From: Castanea sativa
Lineage: Eukaryota > Streptophyta > Magnoliopsida > Fagales > Fagaceae
DNA: 64,000 nt
NCBI RefSeq assembly: GCF_040712315.1
Contig: NC_134021.1
Span: forward strand, 32,833,501-32,897,500
Direction of reading: 5' to 3'
Positions 36,135 through 47,110 of the stretch are shown here, in pieces. The translations under genes and the position numbers were made by a program. Within the stretch, counting starts at the first letter, position 1. Every line of letters begins with the position of its first letter. The notes beneath the pieces are model-generated. The model did no database searches. It saw only the letters and a list, made by a program, of their open reading frames with translations, and was not told where the DNA came from.

Positions 36135-37930
36135 AAGGCAGAGCTAGGGGCAAGGGGACGAGGGGGGCCATGGCTCCTTGACTTTTTGAAATTTCCATTA
36201 GAGGGTGGGATAAAATTACAATTCGAACAAAAAAAATTAAATTAAATTGGTACAAATACAACAAACCTAACAAATAATACAAAATAACAACGCCCTAATG
36301 AACAAAAAAAGAAAAAAATTCTTCAATTACAAATCCCTAATACCCAGAATAAAAATAAATAAAGAAAATGAAAAGTAAAAACCCAGATGGTGATCACCAT
36401 GTTGCCTCTGTGCCCTGAGCAACACCATAATAGCCATGGATGACTGTCATCAACTCGTAAGGCCCTTCATGGGGAGAAATTATTCAGACCTCCAAGAGGA
36501 CCACTAATGTGGTCCTCCTGGGTCCCTCTAGCCAATGATATTATACCACCTAGCCATTTTATAAAACTAAGCTCCAAATCGTCTTTCTCATTAACTTAAC
36601 TCTAGTTAGTAAATCAAACCAATGTTAAAACTTAAAACTCAACTCCACTTACCCACAGCCAGATTTAACCTAAAATCTATTAGCCAAAATCAAACCGCGT
36701 TAACCCACTATGTTAGCCACTTCTCAGTTCTCACCCAATTTCTGAAACCCAAATTTTATTTTACCCGCTCAATCCTTTTCCTTCTCCCTTCCCGCATCAT
36801 TATACGAGTCCTTCAAACAACCTTATGCTGGGCTTTCTTTCTTCTCCCTTGGATGAATAATGAGTACGATTGATTGTAAGCTATAGCTGAAGTGGTTGCT
36901 GGAATCCACACACCACCATTGCAACTAACCAAGATTGATCAAAGTATGTATGTTACAAAGACTCATTTCACTCTTCAATGTATCATTCTCTCAGCTTTGT
37001 TTTGTTTTTATGTAATTTATAAATATAGTGTCTTCTACGTGTTTGATAAAAGCCCAAGATGAGAAATAATTAAAATAATGGAATTTTTATGTGTTGTTTT
37101 CTGTCTATCTAGTTTATAGATATCAAAAATTAAATTTTTATGAGTCTGTGTTGTGAATTGTTAGAACCCATTCCATACCCCTGCCTACTTTTTGTTTTAG
37201 CGAAAAACCAATTTTTGTCTCTATATTTTTACTCAATTCTCACTTTGGTCCCTAACTTTTCTTTCTACTGCTTTTAATTCCTATTTAGAAAAAACGCGTT
37301 CTATTTTAGTCCCTACTATCAGTGCCCTAACAGCAAAATCCTAGGTGGCAGACAGAGTCCATCACTGACACACTAAATGCTCAACATTAAAATAATAATA
37401 TAATATATTATTCAGCATTTTAAAAATGCCACCCCATCTTTTAAAAACAAACAATTTATTTATAAATTTTAACTAAATGAAAAAAAAAAAAGGAAAAAAC
37501 AGAAATAAAAACCAAAAATAATATAAATTTAGATCTGGCTTTATTTTGAGTAAGAACAGACAAGAACACAACCTAGTCATTGTTTTGTTTGCAACCAAAC
37601 ACAATATCAGCTGAAAGCCCTTTATTATCAAAAATATTTTTTTTGATATGGGAAAATAAGTAAATAAACCCAGTCAGTGTTTATAAAAAATTTAGTAACC
37701 CATTGTTCTTTCCCTGACATCAGAAACATGAAATCAACGATCAAACGAGACAGTATAATCCCAACTTCATTTGCTTGAACTTTTTTCACATTCAGAACCC
37801 CAGATTCCTTATTAGATTCTTCAAACTCTCTCAAGCTCTCTCTTCAAAATGCAATTTCAGACTCTCTCTCTCTAACTCACACTCTCTCTTTTCCTCTCTT
37901 ACTGGTGAACGGAAATGGGCGTTAGTGGTG

Positions 37931-38184
37931 GAGTCATCCCACAACGAGGAGATAAAGGAGTAGCGACGGACGGGGTTGTAGTCGATGGACTGGACCTTGC
38001 GAGAGCGTTCGTGGAGGGAGTGGATTGGGTTGGAGGTTGGGGGAAGAGATAGATCGTAGATCTTGAGAGAGCCATCGGCTATGGCGACGATAAGGAGAGA
38101 GGCGTTGTAGACGCCGTTGACGGTGTCGAAGAAGGCGAGTTCTATGAAAGGGGAGGAAGGAGTGGGAGTAAGGTCAAGGATGAC
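37931..38184 (-). pseudogene. PEX7: Captured fragment of PEX7 (peroxisomal PTS2 receptor, WD40)
   Basis: One open minus-strand frame of about 85 codons, without an ATG, reads VILDLTPTPSSP, IELAFFDTVNGVYN, LLIVAIADGSLKIYDLSLPP, SNPIHSLHERSRKVQSIDYN and PVRRYSFISSLWDDS. Plant PEX7 carries this series in its first and second WD40 repeats, with DGSVKIYD, LPPPSNPIRSF, VQSVDYNP and SSWDDTVKLW. PEX7 binds PTS2 cargo in the cytosol and delivers it to peroxisomes. Compared with PEX7, about nine residues (the CWSESHDS stretch after VYD) are missing and the N- and C-terminal repeats are absent, so no receptor can be made. The GC content is clearly higher than the surroundings, as expected for transduplicated exon sequence. 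Confidence 0.85.
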
Positions 38185-39242
38185 CGACCCACTCTCACGA
38201 TTCGCTCAAGTCTCTCTCTGACCACCTGTGACCGACCCACTCTCACAAATCGTTGTGTCTCTCTCCCACATAGGCAAGTTTCTCTCTTTCATCTCTCTAT
38301 CTCTCAGCTCAGTGGTGAAGATCTGGATTTGTGGGTTGTAGGTTTCTGAGCTTTGCTGATTTGGGTTTGTGGATTTGTGGCGGATTGGTGCACTGATCTG
38401 TGGCAGATTTGTGGGCTTGTGGTTTTGTGAGATTTGTTGATCTGGGTTTATGGGTTTGTGGTGGATTGGTACACTGGTGTGTGGCAAATTTGTGGGTTAT
38501 GATTCAAAGGCTGGGTTTGAGAGAATGGTGGGATTTGGAGGATGGTGGAGATCGGTGAGTTTCCAAGGTGGATATGATTTTGTGTTTCGATGGATTGGTG
38601 GGTTTCCAACTTGGAGATTGGTGTTGATTTTGTGAACAAAGAGGATGCAGGTCTTTTGATTTTAGTAGGTGTATGTTGCGTTAAAATTTTTGAATATGCA
38701 GATCTGTTTCTGGGTTTGATTGTTGGTGTATGTTGATTTCTGGGTTTTCAATTTTGGTGGGTGTATGTTGATTTCTGGATTTTGGTTGGTGTATGTTGAT
38801 TATTGTTTGATCTAAGTTTTGAATTTTGATTTGTTTGGTTTTAAAGAAAATACCAGAAAGGCAAAGAAAAGAAAAGACAAGAAAATAGGAATTAATTTAC
38901 TAAAAACATGAAGATTATGAATTGTAAGAACATGAAGATCACAAAGATGATCTTCCAACAAAATAATGAAAAGAAAAGAAAATTTTATGTTAATTATTAA
39001 TTATTATTTAAATAATTTAATAATAACTGAAATTTTATTTTATTTTAAAATAATAAAAGAAAATAAAAAAGAATGATGTGGCTTTTTATAAAAAATAAAA
39101 ATGACGTGACATATAAAAATGTCAAATAATATTTTTTAATAACATTTTAATAGTTAACATTAGTGTCACGTCAGCTAATAGGGTGTTCCGTCTGCCACCT
39201 AGGACTTTGCCGTTAGGGCATTGACGGTAGGAACTAAAATAG

Positions 39243-40050
39243 GAGTCTAAATCTTCTATCTTATTTTTCCTGTACCACTCTATGTTTTACAAATAAAAAC
39301 TTGACACATGTTAACATATTTAATTAAATTAGTAATTTTTTGCATTTCTTTATTTCAGTTGCTCAAAATAAATATCAAAAAGAAAAAAAAAATCCAAGAC
39401 CCAACAACAGATCCCCATTGCCACTGCCACCGGTTCACCGCCACCAAGAGGTCTTTGGCGTCATCAACGAAGTTTCTCTGCCAGAAGACCACACAACCAA
39501 CTCATTGTCTTCTTCGAATCTGTAACCTATATCCACTGCCTCCTTGTCTTCTTCAAATCGCATACAAGTTTTAGCAAGTCAAAAGACCAAAAATCCATTA
39601 ATGTTTACATAAGACCTCCACCAGAAAAAATGACCAACCAACATTTTAGCCCACCCAAAAAACCATAAAGAGCCAAACTTCCAGAGAGACCCATTTCACA
39701 TTGTGGCCTGAATTTGCAGATCTAGATCAAAAAATAGGAGCTGAAAGCTTAAGAGGCTTGGAGATCAGACAAAATAATAGGAATCCAAATGAATGTTGGT
39801 GGTGGTGGTGGTGGTGGATGGCCGGCGTTGATGTCGTCGGCGTTCTTTTGTTAGTGCTGCCGGCAAACTTTGGTGCTGGAAGATCGGCAGTGAGAGGTTT
39901 TGGGTTTTTTGTTTTTTTAATATTTATTTTGAGTAACTGCAATAAGAAATGCAAAAGAGTAAAATTTAATTAAATAAGTGGCTATGTGTCAAGTTTTAAT
40001 TTGTGGAACATAGAATGGTACAAGAAAAATGAGACAGAAGATTTGGACTC
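39243..40050. mobile_element. MULE-type element I (808 bp), same end family as MITE J
   Basis: The ends GAGTCTAAATCTTCTATC and GACAGAAGATTTGGACTC match those of MITE J. The flanks are CTAAAATAG and TTAAAATAA (7 of 9 alike). Inner inverted parts extend to about 130 bp (TTTTGCATTTCTTTATT facing AATAAGAAATGCAAAA). The middle (39400-39900) is GC-richer, with a TGG repeat at 39799-39816, and could be captured DNA that I cannot identify. Confidence 0.8.
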
Positions 40051-40401
40051 TTAAAATAAAACGTTTTTTTTTTCTAAGTAGGGACTAAAAGCGGTGGAAA
40101 AAAAATTTAAGGACCAAAGTGGGAATCACGTGAAAATGTAGGAACGAAAATGGGTTTTTCGCCTTTTGTTTTTGGGTTTATTAGATGTCACTCTGTTTCT
40201 CTGGTCTTGAAACAAAGCACAAGTTCCGTGTGGTCTTCAAATTTTTTTTTCTTACAGTTAATAATTTATACGCACACACCATTCTAACCATTTTTTATTA
40301 TCCTTTTGTTTTGAGTTTCCTTAGAAATTTGTTTTGTGATGTTTTTAATTATAGATATTAGAGCCAATGAAGAACTACAAGATATTGAAAATTTTCTTAG
40401 A

Positions 40402-42490
40402 ATGATGGTGCACAGTGAGGAGGAAGCATATAAATTCTATAATGATTATGCTATACGATTGGGTTTAGTGTTCGAAAAGAAAAACTTAGATATGCAAAAA
40501 ATAGTGTAAGACAGTGAGAGTATGTGTGTTTGAAAGAAGGATTTCCACGAGATGGTAACCATTTAAATGATAAGAAATTCAAAAGATTACAAACTAGGTC
40601 TGGTTGTGAAGCTAGTATCCGGTTTACAGTGACAAATGGTGAGTGGAAGGTTACTCATTTCAATCCTAATCATAATCATGAGCTTGCAAAGCCTGAAGAA
40701 AGGTTGTTTTTAAGGTCGAATCGAAAAATTACTGATGTTAAGTTAGGTGTAATAAGAACTTTCAAAGAAGTGGGCATAAGAATAGTAAGTACATATTCCT
40801 ATTTAGTTGAGAAAGTTGGGGGATTTGAAAATGTTGGGTTTATAAAACAAGATTGCTATAATGTGGTGAACAAGCAAAAGGAAATCAATGTTAAGGCTGG
40901 AGATGCTCAAAGTTTAGTAAACCATTTTAAACAAAAGCAAGCAGAAGATCCTATGTTTTTTTATGCAATTCAAGTTGATCAAGAAAATCGAATGACAAAT
41001 TTTTTATGGAGTGATGGTAGATCAAGAATTGATTATAACTCTTTTGGAGATGTAATATGCTTTGATACTATATATCAAACTAACAATTATAATATGATAT
41101 GTGCCCCATTTGTAAGTGTCAACCATCATCGAAAGAATGTAATTTTGGTTGTGCATTTCTATTAGATGAAACAACTGCTTCGTTTACTTGGTTGTTTGAA
41201 ATATTCTTGGAATCAATGGGAAATCAAAAACCAAAGACAATTTTTACTGACCAATATCAAGCAATGAAGAATGCCATAAGAGTTGTGCTTCCTGATACTT
41301 GCCAAAGCCTATGCTTATGGTATATCTCAAAAAATGCTACAGAAAATTTACCAAGGCATTATGGGAATCCTGAATTTAAGAGTAGATTTAATAAGATTCT
41401 CTATAATTGTGAGACAGAAATAGAGTTTCAATCTTATTGGGATGCCTTGCTTAGAGATTACAATTTGGTAGGCAATAAGTGGCTTAGCACCTTATATGAA
41501 AATCGTGAAATGTGGTGTTCAGTTTTTAGTCATAACAATTTCTCTTACCGTATGAAAGCTTCATTTAGGAGCGAGAGTACAAATAATGTTTTTCAACATA
41601 TGGCATGCAAAACAATGAGGCTAATAGAATTTGTACATGAGTATGAGAAAACTTCAAAAAATATGCGCACGGAAGTGTTAGAAGAAGATTTTCGTTGCAA
41701 ACAAGGTACATCTTTTCAAATAGTCCAAAATTGTGGACTTTTGCAACATGCAACATCTATTTATACTCGTACAATGTTTAAAAGATTTGAGTTAGAAATT
41801 ACTTCTACCTTGGGGGTCACACACCAAGATGTTAATTCTGATAGAGTGTCGTCCACCTATGAAGTCATTGAAGGAGGTGGTCGGAGGGTTTATGTTGTCC
41901 ATTTTAACTCCTTAAATAATGTGGTAACACGCAACTGTAAAATGTTTGAAACATTGGGGTTACTATGTCGACATACTTTATGAATACTTCTTGTGAAAAA
42001 TATAACAGAGCTTCCTATTCAGTATATTTTGAAACGATGGACAAAAGATACAAAGAAAGATAGTGTTGTATATGATCATGCAAAATCAGCCAATGCAAAT
42101 GATGAGTTGTCAATTACATCACGTCGTAATGAATTAATACGCTCAGTTTATGAAATTTTCACAAGAAGTGCAGCAACAACTCGACATACTGAAATGTGCA
42201 AAAGAAAAATTAGAGAGGTGATAGAATTAGTTCAGAAAGATATGGAGGTGTTAAGTGTGGCAAGGGATGATGGTGAAAGAGAAAATAGTTTTGTTGATAA
42301 TACCATCTCTGGTGATGTTGAGAAGACAAATTGCTCACTCAATAATTCGCCAATATTAGATCCCCCATGTGTGCGACCAAAAGGAGTAACAAATGCAAGA
42401 ATGAAAAGGAACATGGAGAAGCGTAAAAGGAAGGCATTAAAAGATATTACGGGATCAAGTAAGAATTTTTTTAAAAAAATTTTAAATTGA
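40402..42490 (+). pseudogene. FAR1-related (FRS-type) MULE transposase, frameshifted
   Basis: Order of parts: FAR1 DNA-binding domain (HSEEEAYKFYNDYAIRLG, then CEASIRFTVTNGEWKVTHFN, NPNHNHEL), MULE transposase core (VICFDTIYQTNNYNMICAPF, VSVNHH, FTWLFEIFLESMGNQKPKTI, FTDQYQAMKNAI, LCLWYISKNA), a worn SWIM finger (NCKMFETLGLLCRHTL), then ELPIQYILKRWTKDTK and a basic tail to the stop at 42488-42490. FAR1/FHY3 proteins are host light-signalling regulators derived from MULE transposases. Here the TIRs around it favour a transposon gene. Breaks: a frame change near 40500, a likely 1-bp loss in a T-run near 41141, and a TGA at 41981-41983. The SWIM C-x-C is reduced to N-C. Confidence 0.88.
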
Positions 42491-43700
42491 AAAAAAAAAA
42501 TGTTAGTTCAATGATTCAATTATTTATTTGTTGTGAATAATGCCCAATATTTCCTCTCTTTTTTTAGAACAATTGCCCACAAGAGGACTTCTAGCAAATT
42601 CTGGTCATGTTAGAGAAGGTATTGGCTTTTATCCATAAATAATTTTACACAGTGAACTCTTATATACATGTTATCTTGTCTATATTGGCTTTGGAATAGT
42701 TGTCAATAATGTACTATATGTAGCCCATAAGTCCTATTAAAATAACATTATTAGTCTGCCATTGGTGTTAGTCAAAGTTTGTAAGGCAAACTTCCCCCCC
42801 TGTTCTGCACTTTTTTAATGAAGTTTCATTGAAGTTTATCAAAAAAAAAAAAAACATTATTACTTGCATTGTCAATAATGATAGTCCTATAAAAATAACA
42901 CTATATGCCTTGCAACAATTGTCACTAATTCACAAATCTCAACATATGCACCACAAACAAGTCTATGCCGGCCGATGCACCCATCTAGTGTACCCATGGA
43001 TGAGAACTACAATAATCAAGTATGATCTAAGTCCCTTGCATCCTCTTTTTTATTTATTTTTAAATGATCATACGTTTTAATCTCTTATAGTATTTTATAG
43101 GTATTCCATTCTCTAGGCATGCCAATGACCAGTAGTTCAAATCATTTTCAACTATCAAATCAGGTACAAGTAAAAAATAAAATGATTTATGCACTTGTAT
43201 TTCATTTTTATAAATATCTGCCATTTGATGTTGAGATAATTTGAATGTAGATCCCTTTTTTTCTTATTGGAGTGGTGCTTCTCCAAATGTTAGCTTAACA
43301 AGCATGCTTCAAAGTAACGATTGCTTGAATCATTTAAGTCAGGTAAAATACTTGCTATTTTTTTTTTATTCCCCATTAGTTATGTTTATTTATTTGTATC
43401 AATAGTTATCACTTTGTTACTAATAATTGAAAATGTCCATATCTAATTTTGTCGAATTCTTTCTTAGATGGTTTTACACAACTAAATGCAAGACAAAAGT
43501 GATTTGACTTGAAAGATATACGATGAGTATTCAACTCAAAAGATTCCTGACAAGTATGCAACTAACAAGTATAGATTGATGATGAGAGGAGTGAAAGATA
43601 GAAAGCTGTAGGAAATGTTGTTTTTGTATTTCGAAGGCAATGAAAATAGGCTGATTTTTAGGATATGTTAGAATACATTCCTTTTTGTACATTTAATTTT
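42491..43700 (+). other. Probable 3' exons or tail of the FAR1-type gene, with an L1-like poly-A tail
   Basis: Short exon-like pieces bounded by AG and GT occur (for example around 42567-42618 and 43250-43340), as in many FRS genes with small 3' exons, but no single reading can be proved. At about 42760-42854 a T-rich 3' end with TTTAATGAAGTTTC and a 14-bp A-run resembles a 5'-truncated L1 tail. Confidence 0.35.
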
Positions 43701-44815
43701 GTTATGCCTTCTAGACAAAAATTGTATTATTCAACACTGTTATTCATCCAATTGAATATAAGTAATATAAATGAAAAGGTGATTACAATGTAAAGGTGTT
43801 TCAATGTTTGGTTTGTGTGCGTATTTTTTACTCAAATTCAGTGGATTACAATGTTAAAAAAGCTTACCAGGTTCTGCTGCAAGATACCAACCATCAATCC
43901 CCTGCTAATCAGTTCCATTTCTCTCCCCCCCCCCCCCCCTCCCCTGCTGTGTGGAATCTTCTTTGGAAGGTTAAATATGCAATTGTATTGTTATTTGTTC
44001 AGATTCATTTTCATGGCCTTTGAACTTGCAATTTATCTTATAGGTTTTTGTGGCTGCAATCATCCTGTTACCATTCCTGTCATAAGGATGATTTTAATTT
44101 TGTCCCAATGGGACTAGAAAATCTGAACAATTAATGATTTTTGTGTTAAGGTATTAAAGTTGGCTCATGTAGTGTTTTTTATGTTTGTCAAGTCCTTAAT
44201 TACCACTACCATCTCTCTCTCTCTCTCCTATTTTGCCTTGATTCCACTTAACCTAGCGTGTGTTCAGGCCTATTGAATGTAACTTGGTCTAAATCATGCA
44301 TATCCTGCTTTTCTTTTTCAGATTAGTAGTGAAGATGCATTCTCAGTAAAACATCGCTTAAGGCAGGATGATGATTGTAATAAATATATTGAATGGTCCA
44401 TGTGTTCTTCTTTGTGATCAGAAGTCAGTTTTTAAAAATGTTTGGTATTGACTTTATTAATATTTTTCTGTTGATTCCCTCATCCCATGTGATAAATTGT
44501 TGCTTGTTTTCCTAAAAACTTTTGAAAAGGAGAATTATGGACAAGTTGGTTTTTCTTTATGACGATTTGCTCCTTCTTTTGAAACAGCTTGGTATAGGCT
44601 TCAAGTACCTTTCTGTGCCTTCTATTGTACTTAATAGTGTCTATTCTATACCTGTTTTGGCTACTAAATCTCCTATGCACTATAACTGAGCTATGCCACC
44701 AAATGTGTAACTCTCCTTTTGTTTTGTTATAAGTGGGTTGGGCAGCTACTACCTCTCTCTTGTATTCTAATAGGTAACTGTGTAATTGTGTAATTGTAAG
44801 TGGTAGGCCAAACTG
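43701..44815 (+). other. Non-coding stretch between the FAR1-type and LIL3 sequences
   Basis: A C-homopolymer lies at about 43926-43940 and a (CT)n tract at 44216-44227. A possible exon (ISSEDAFSVKHRLRQDDDC, about 44323-44390) is preceded by a pyrimidine-rich TTTTTCAG. It may be intron or exon DNA carried along with LIL3, but the identity is open. Confidence 0.35.
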
Positions 44816-45064
44816 GTAGGATTCTTCATGGCATACTTAGTAGATGCATTAATGGGTTTAGATGTGGTAGGCCAAACTGGAAATTTCATATGCAAGGCAA
44901 GACTCTTTGTGACAGTCATCAGTGTCATACTTTTAAGACAAACTGAAGATTTTGAGAACCTGAAGAAGCTAGTTGATGAGGCTACCTTCTATGACAAGCA
45001 GTGGCAAGCATCATGGCAAGACCAAAATGCTGGTGCTTTGGAGCAAACTGGAAAGAAAAAGTAG
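44816..45064 (+). pseudogene. LIL3: LIL3 (light-harvesting-like protein 3) last-exon fragment
   Basis: An open frame of 82 codons reads VGFFMAYLVDALMGLDVVGQ, GNFICKARLFVTVISVILL, RQTEDFENLKKLVDEATFYD and KQWQASWQDQ, and ends GKKK at the stop at 45062-45064. The C-terminus of plant LIL3 has this form (second LHC-like membrane helix, then a YDKQWQA(A/S)W motif). LIL3 is a thylakoid protein that supports chlorophyll and tocopherol synthesis with geranylgeranyl reductase. No upstream LIL3 exons are found, so this is a fragment. It lies within element K, 2.3 kb downstream of the transposase relic. The words GTGGTAGGCCAAACTGG occur both inside the exon (about 44864) and just before it (44802), a small local duplication. 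Confidence 0.82.
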
Positions 45065-45277
45065 TTTGCCTTCCTTGTATAAATTTGTTCTTTCATGGTG
45101 TTACAAAAAGTCAGGACTTAGGACTATAATAGGCACCGGATTTGCAAGTGAAGGAAAATTGTATGATGATTGCATAATGCATCTGCTAACTGTTTTGGAC
45201 TACATAGTTTTTATTTGGCATTGCTGTGGGAAGTAGAGCTTTAACTGTAAATTTTAGTAGTAGAGCTTTTGTGATAC

Positions 45278-45648
45278 TGTTAGGAACAGGGATGTTTAGT
45301 AGTTGAATTCGAGGACAACCAAGCCTCCAAGAACAGGGGAAAAGATGTAACTAACTCTCATGCTATCAATACTGGTGATAAGAATACGGTATATAATGCC
45401 CACTCAGCAATTACAATTATCACCTATAGAACTATATCACTGTACACTCTGGCAGCACTAATGGATGCATACCGCATCAGCTACACCTGCACACCTCATC
45501 AGCAACTCACACACGCACCCCCATCAGCACCACACATGCAGCACCACACGCACAGCTAATCAGCACCACACGCCCACCTCAGCACTCACTAAGTAACACA
45601 CTCAGCAACCTCAGCACCCACTAAGTAACACACTCAGCACTTCTAACA
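45278..45648. repeat. Solo LTR (371 bp)
   Basis: TGTTAGGAACAGG to ACTTCTAACA, flanked on both sides by GATAC (45273-45277 and 45649-45653), a perfect 5-bp target duplication. The interior is rich in CAGCACCACAC and CTCAGCA words. It lies just downstream of the LIL3 fragment. Confidence 0.88.
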
Positions 45649-45653
45649 GATAC

Positions 45654-46579
45654 CAAGTTATGATATTGCTGGTGCAATGGTATAAGTAGATAGTCATTAT
45701 CCTGCATTGAAAAGGCCTAAGCAGTTTCATTATCTTGCATACTACCCAGAATGCTCATGGCCAAAGTTTTTGCAATACAATAGCTTTACATCAATAAAAT
45801 TTCTAACATTTCTCTCAAAAAAACATCACTAATAGTGTAACAAATGAGAAATTTTATTGTCAAAATGAACAAAATTTACAATGAGATCCAAACACCAAAA
45901 CAAAAAGATGAAGCTCATCTATAAACACAAAATTTATTTGCAAATACAACAACTATACCAAAACCACATAAATAATTCACATCAGAACCAATTCCTCCAA
46001 GTCAGCAACAAGCCTACAACCAAATACCACTAATACAATCTTTATTCAAAACTTTGGGACATCAATCTTTGCAGCATCAACAACAACGATCAAATGCAAA
46101 AATCATGGAACCCAGCAACTAAAAGACTCACAATCACAATCTTCCCCTGTTCCCCACATTACAAATTGAAAAGAACTCTTGTATGCCTTCATCTCATCAG
46201 TGGTCCTTCAAGACATTGTCGAGATCTCCAGCCTTTCCGAAACAGAAAAGCAGGACAAAGAAGAGTTGTCGTCACTGAAACACATCGTCACAAGGAATTC
46301 GTGAAGCTCTAGTGGCGACCAGCCGAGATGCCCAGACACGTGTGGTTAGAAGAAGAGGCAGAGAAGTAGCAGCAGATGGATCGCTGTTGTTGTTGCCGCC
46401 GGTGATGGTTTCTGAGGACATTTCCCAGTTCCGATACACGAATCTGACGGGCCACCCATCTGGATCGCTGTTGTTGTTGAATCCGCCGGTGATGTTTTCA
46501 ACTGGATTTGCCCAATACATGATACAATAGAGTTAGAGGGAGAGAGGAAGAAAGAGGCAGAGAGGGTTTAAGTGTTTGA
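45654..46579. other. Non-coding 3' part of element K
   Basis: A duplicated GC-richer block GGATCGCTGTTGTTGTTG...CGCCGGTGATG occurs twice (46378-46410 and 46463-46497). On the minus strand an 82-codon ORF starts at 46520 (MYWANPVENITGGFNNNSDP). I do not recognize it; it could be another captured exon. Confidence 0.35.
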
Positions 46580-47110
46580 GTTAAAGAGGCAGAAAGAGGA
46601 AATAGAGTTGATTTGGGCATTTGATTTTGGGTTAAATCCGGCTGTGGGTAAGTGAAGCTGAGTTTTAAGTTTTAACCTTGGTTTGATTTGTTAACTATAG
46701 TTAAGTTAATGGGTAAGATGATGTGGAGCTGAGTTTTATAAAATGGCTAGGTGGCATAATATTATTGGGTGGCAAGACCCAAGAGGACCACATCAGTGGT
46801 AATGCTCACCAATAGCCAAATCAAATCGTATGTCTCCCTCCCCATCTCTATTTGTTGTAATCTTTGAATTTACAATAGTAGTTAATGGCTTTGATTTGTG
46901 CTTCATTGTGATTTGTGTGTGCTTATGGATTTGTGCTTAATGAAAGGCTAGGATTTGTGTTTCTGTGTGAGTGGCTTGTGGATGTGTGCTATTGGATATA
47001 ATATTGATTATATTATATTTAAATCTATTATATACGAATGGATTCTTTGTGTTTGTGCTGGTCTTTTCCTTTTTGGCTAAATTAATACTGCTGCTTCTTG
47101 AAATATTTAA

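Larger units (their letters stand above)
37199..40163. mobile_element. Pack-MULE H carrying a PEX7 fragment
   Basis: The ends AGCGAAAAACC...CACTTTGGTCCCTAAC and GGACCAAAGTGGGA...GGTTTTTCGCC are inverted copies of at least 110 bp. TTTTGTTTT flanks both sides (37190-37198 and 40164-40172), a 9-bp duplication. A second inverted block, GCCCTAACAGC...CCTAGGTGGCAGAC (37323-37352) and its partner at 39190-39225, extends the TIRs. MITE I (39243-40050) is inserted in the right TIR. The interior holds no transposase but does hold a host gene piece on the minus strand. Confidence 0.85.
36500..46800. mobile_element. FAR1-type MULE K with TIRs of about 210 bp
   Basis: The left end (36500-36710) and right end (46580-46800) are inverted copies: ACCACTAATGTGGTCCTCCT, CACCTAGCCATTTTATAAAA, CTTACCCACAGCCAGATTTA. 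Between them lie a FAR1/MULE transposase relic (40402-42490), an LIL3 fragment (44816-45064), a solo LTR (45278-45648) and the nested element H (37199-40163). I found no matching target duplication. Confidence 0.7.

Noticed and set aside
40402..42490. Host FAR1/FHY3 light-signalling gene
   Set aside because: TIRs surround it and the frame is broken in three places, so a MULE transposase relic is the simpler reading.
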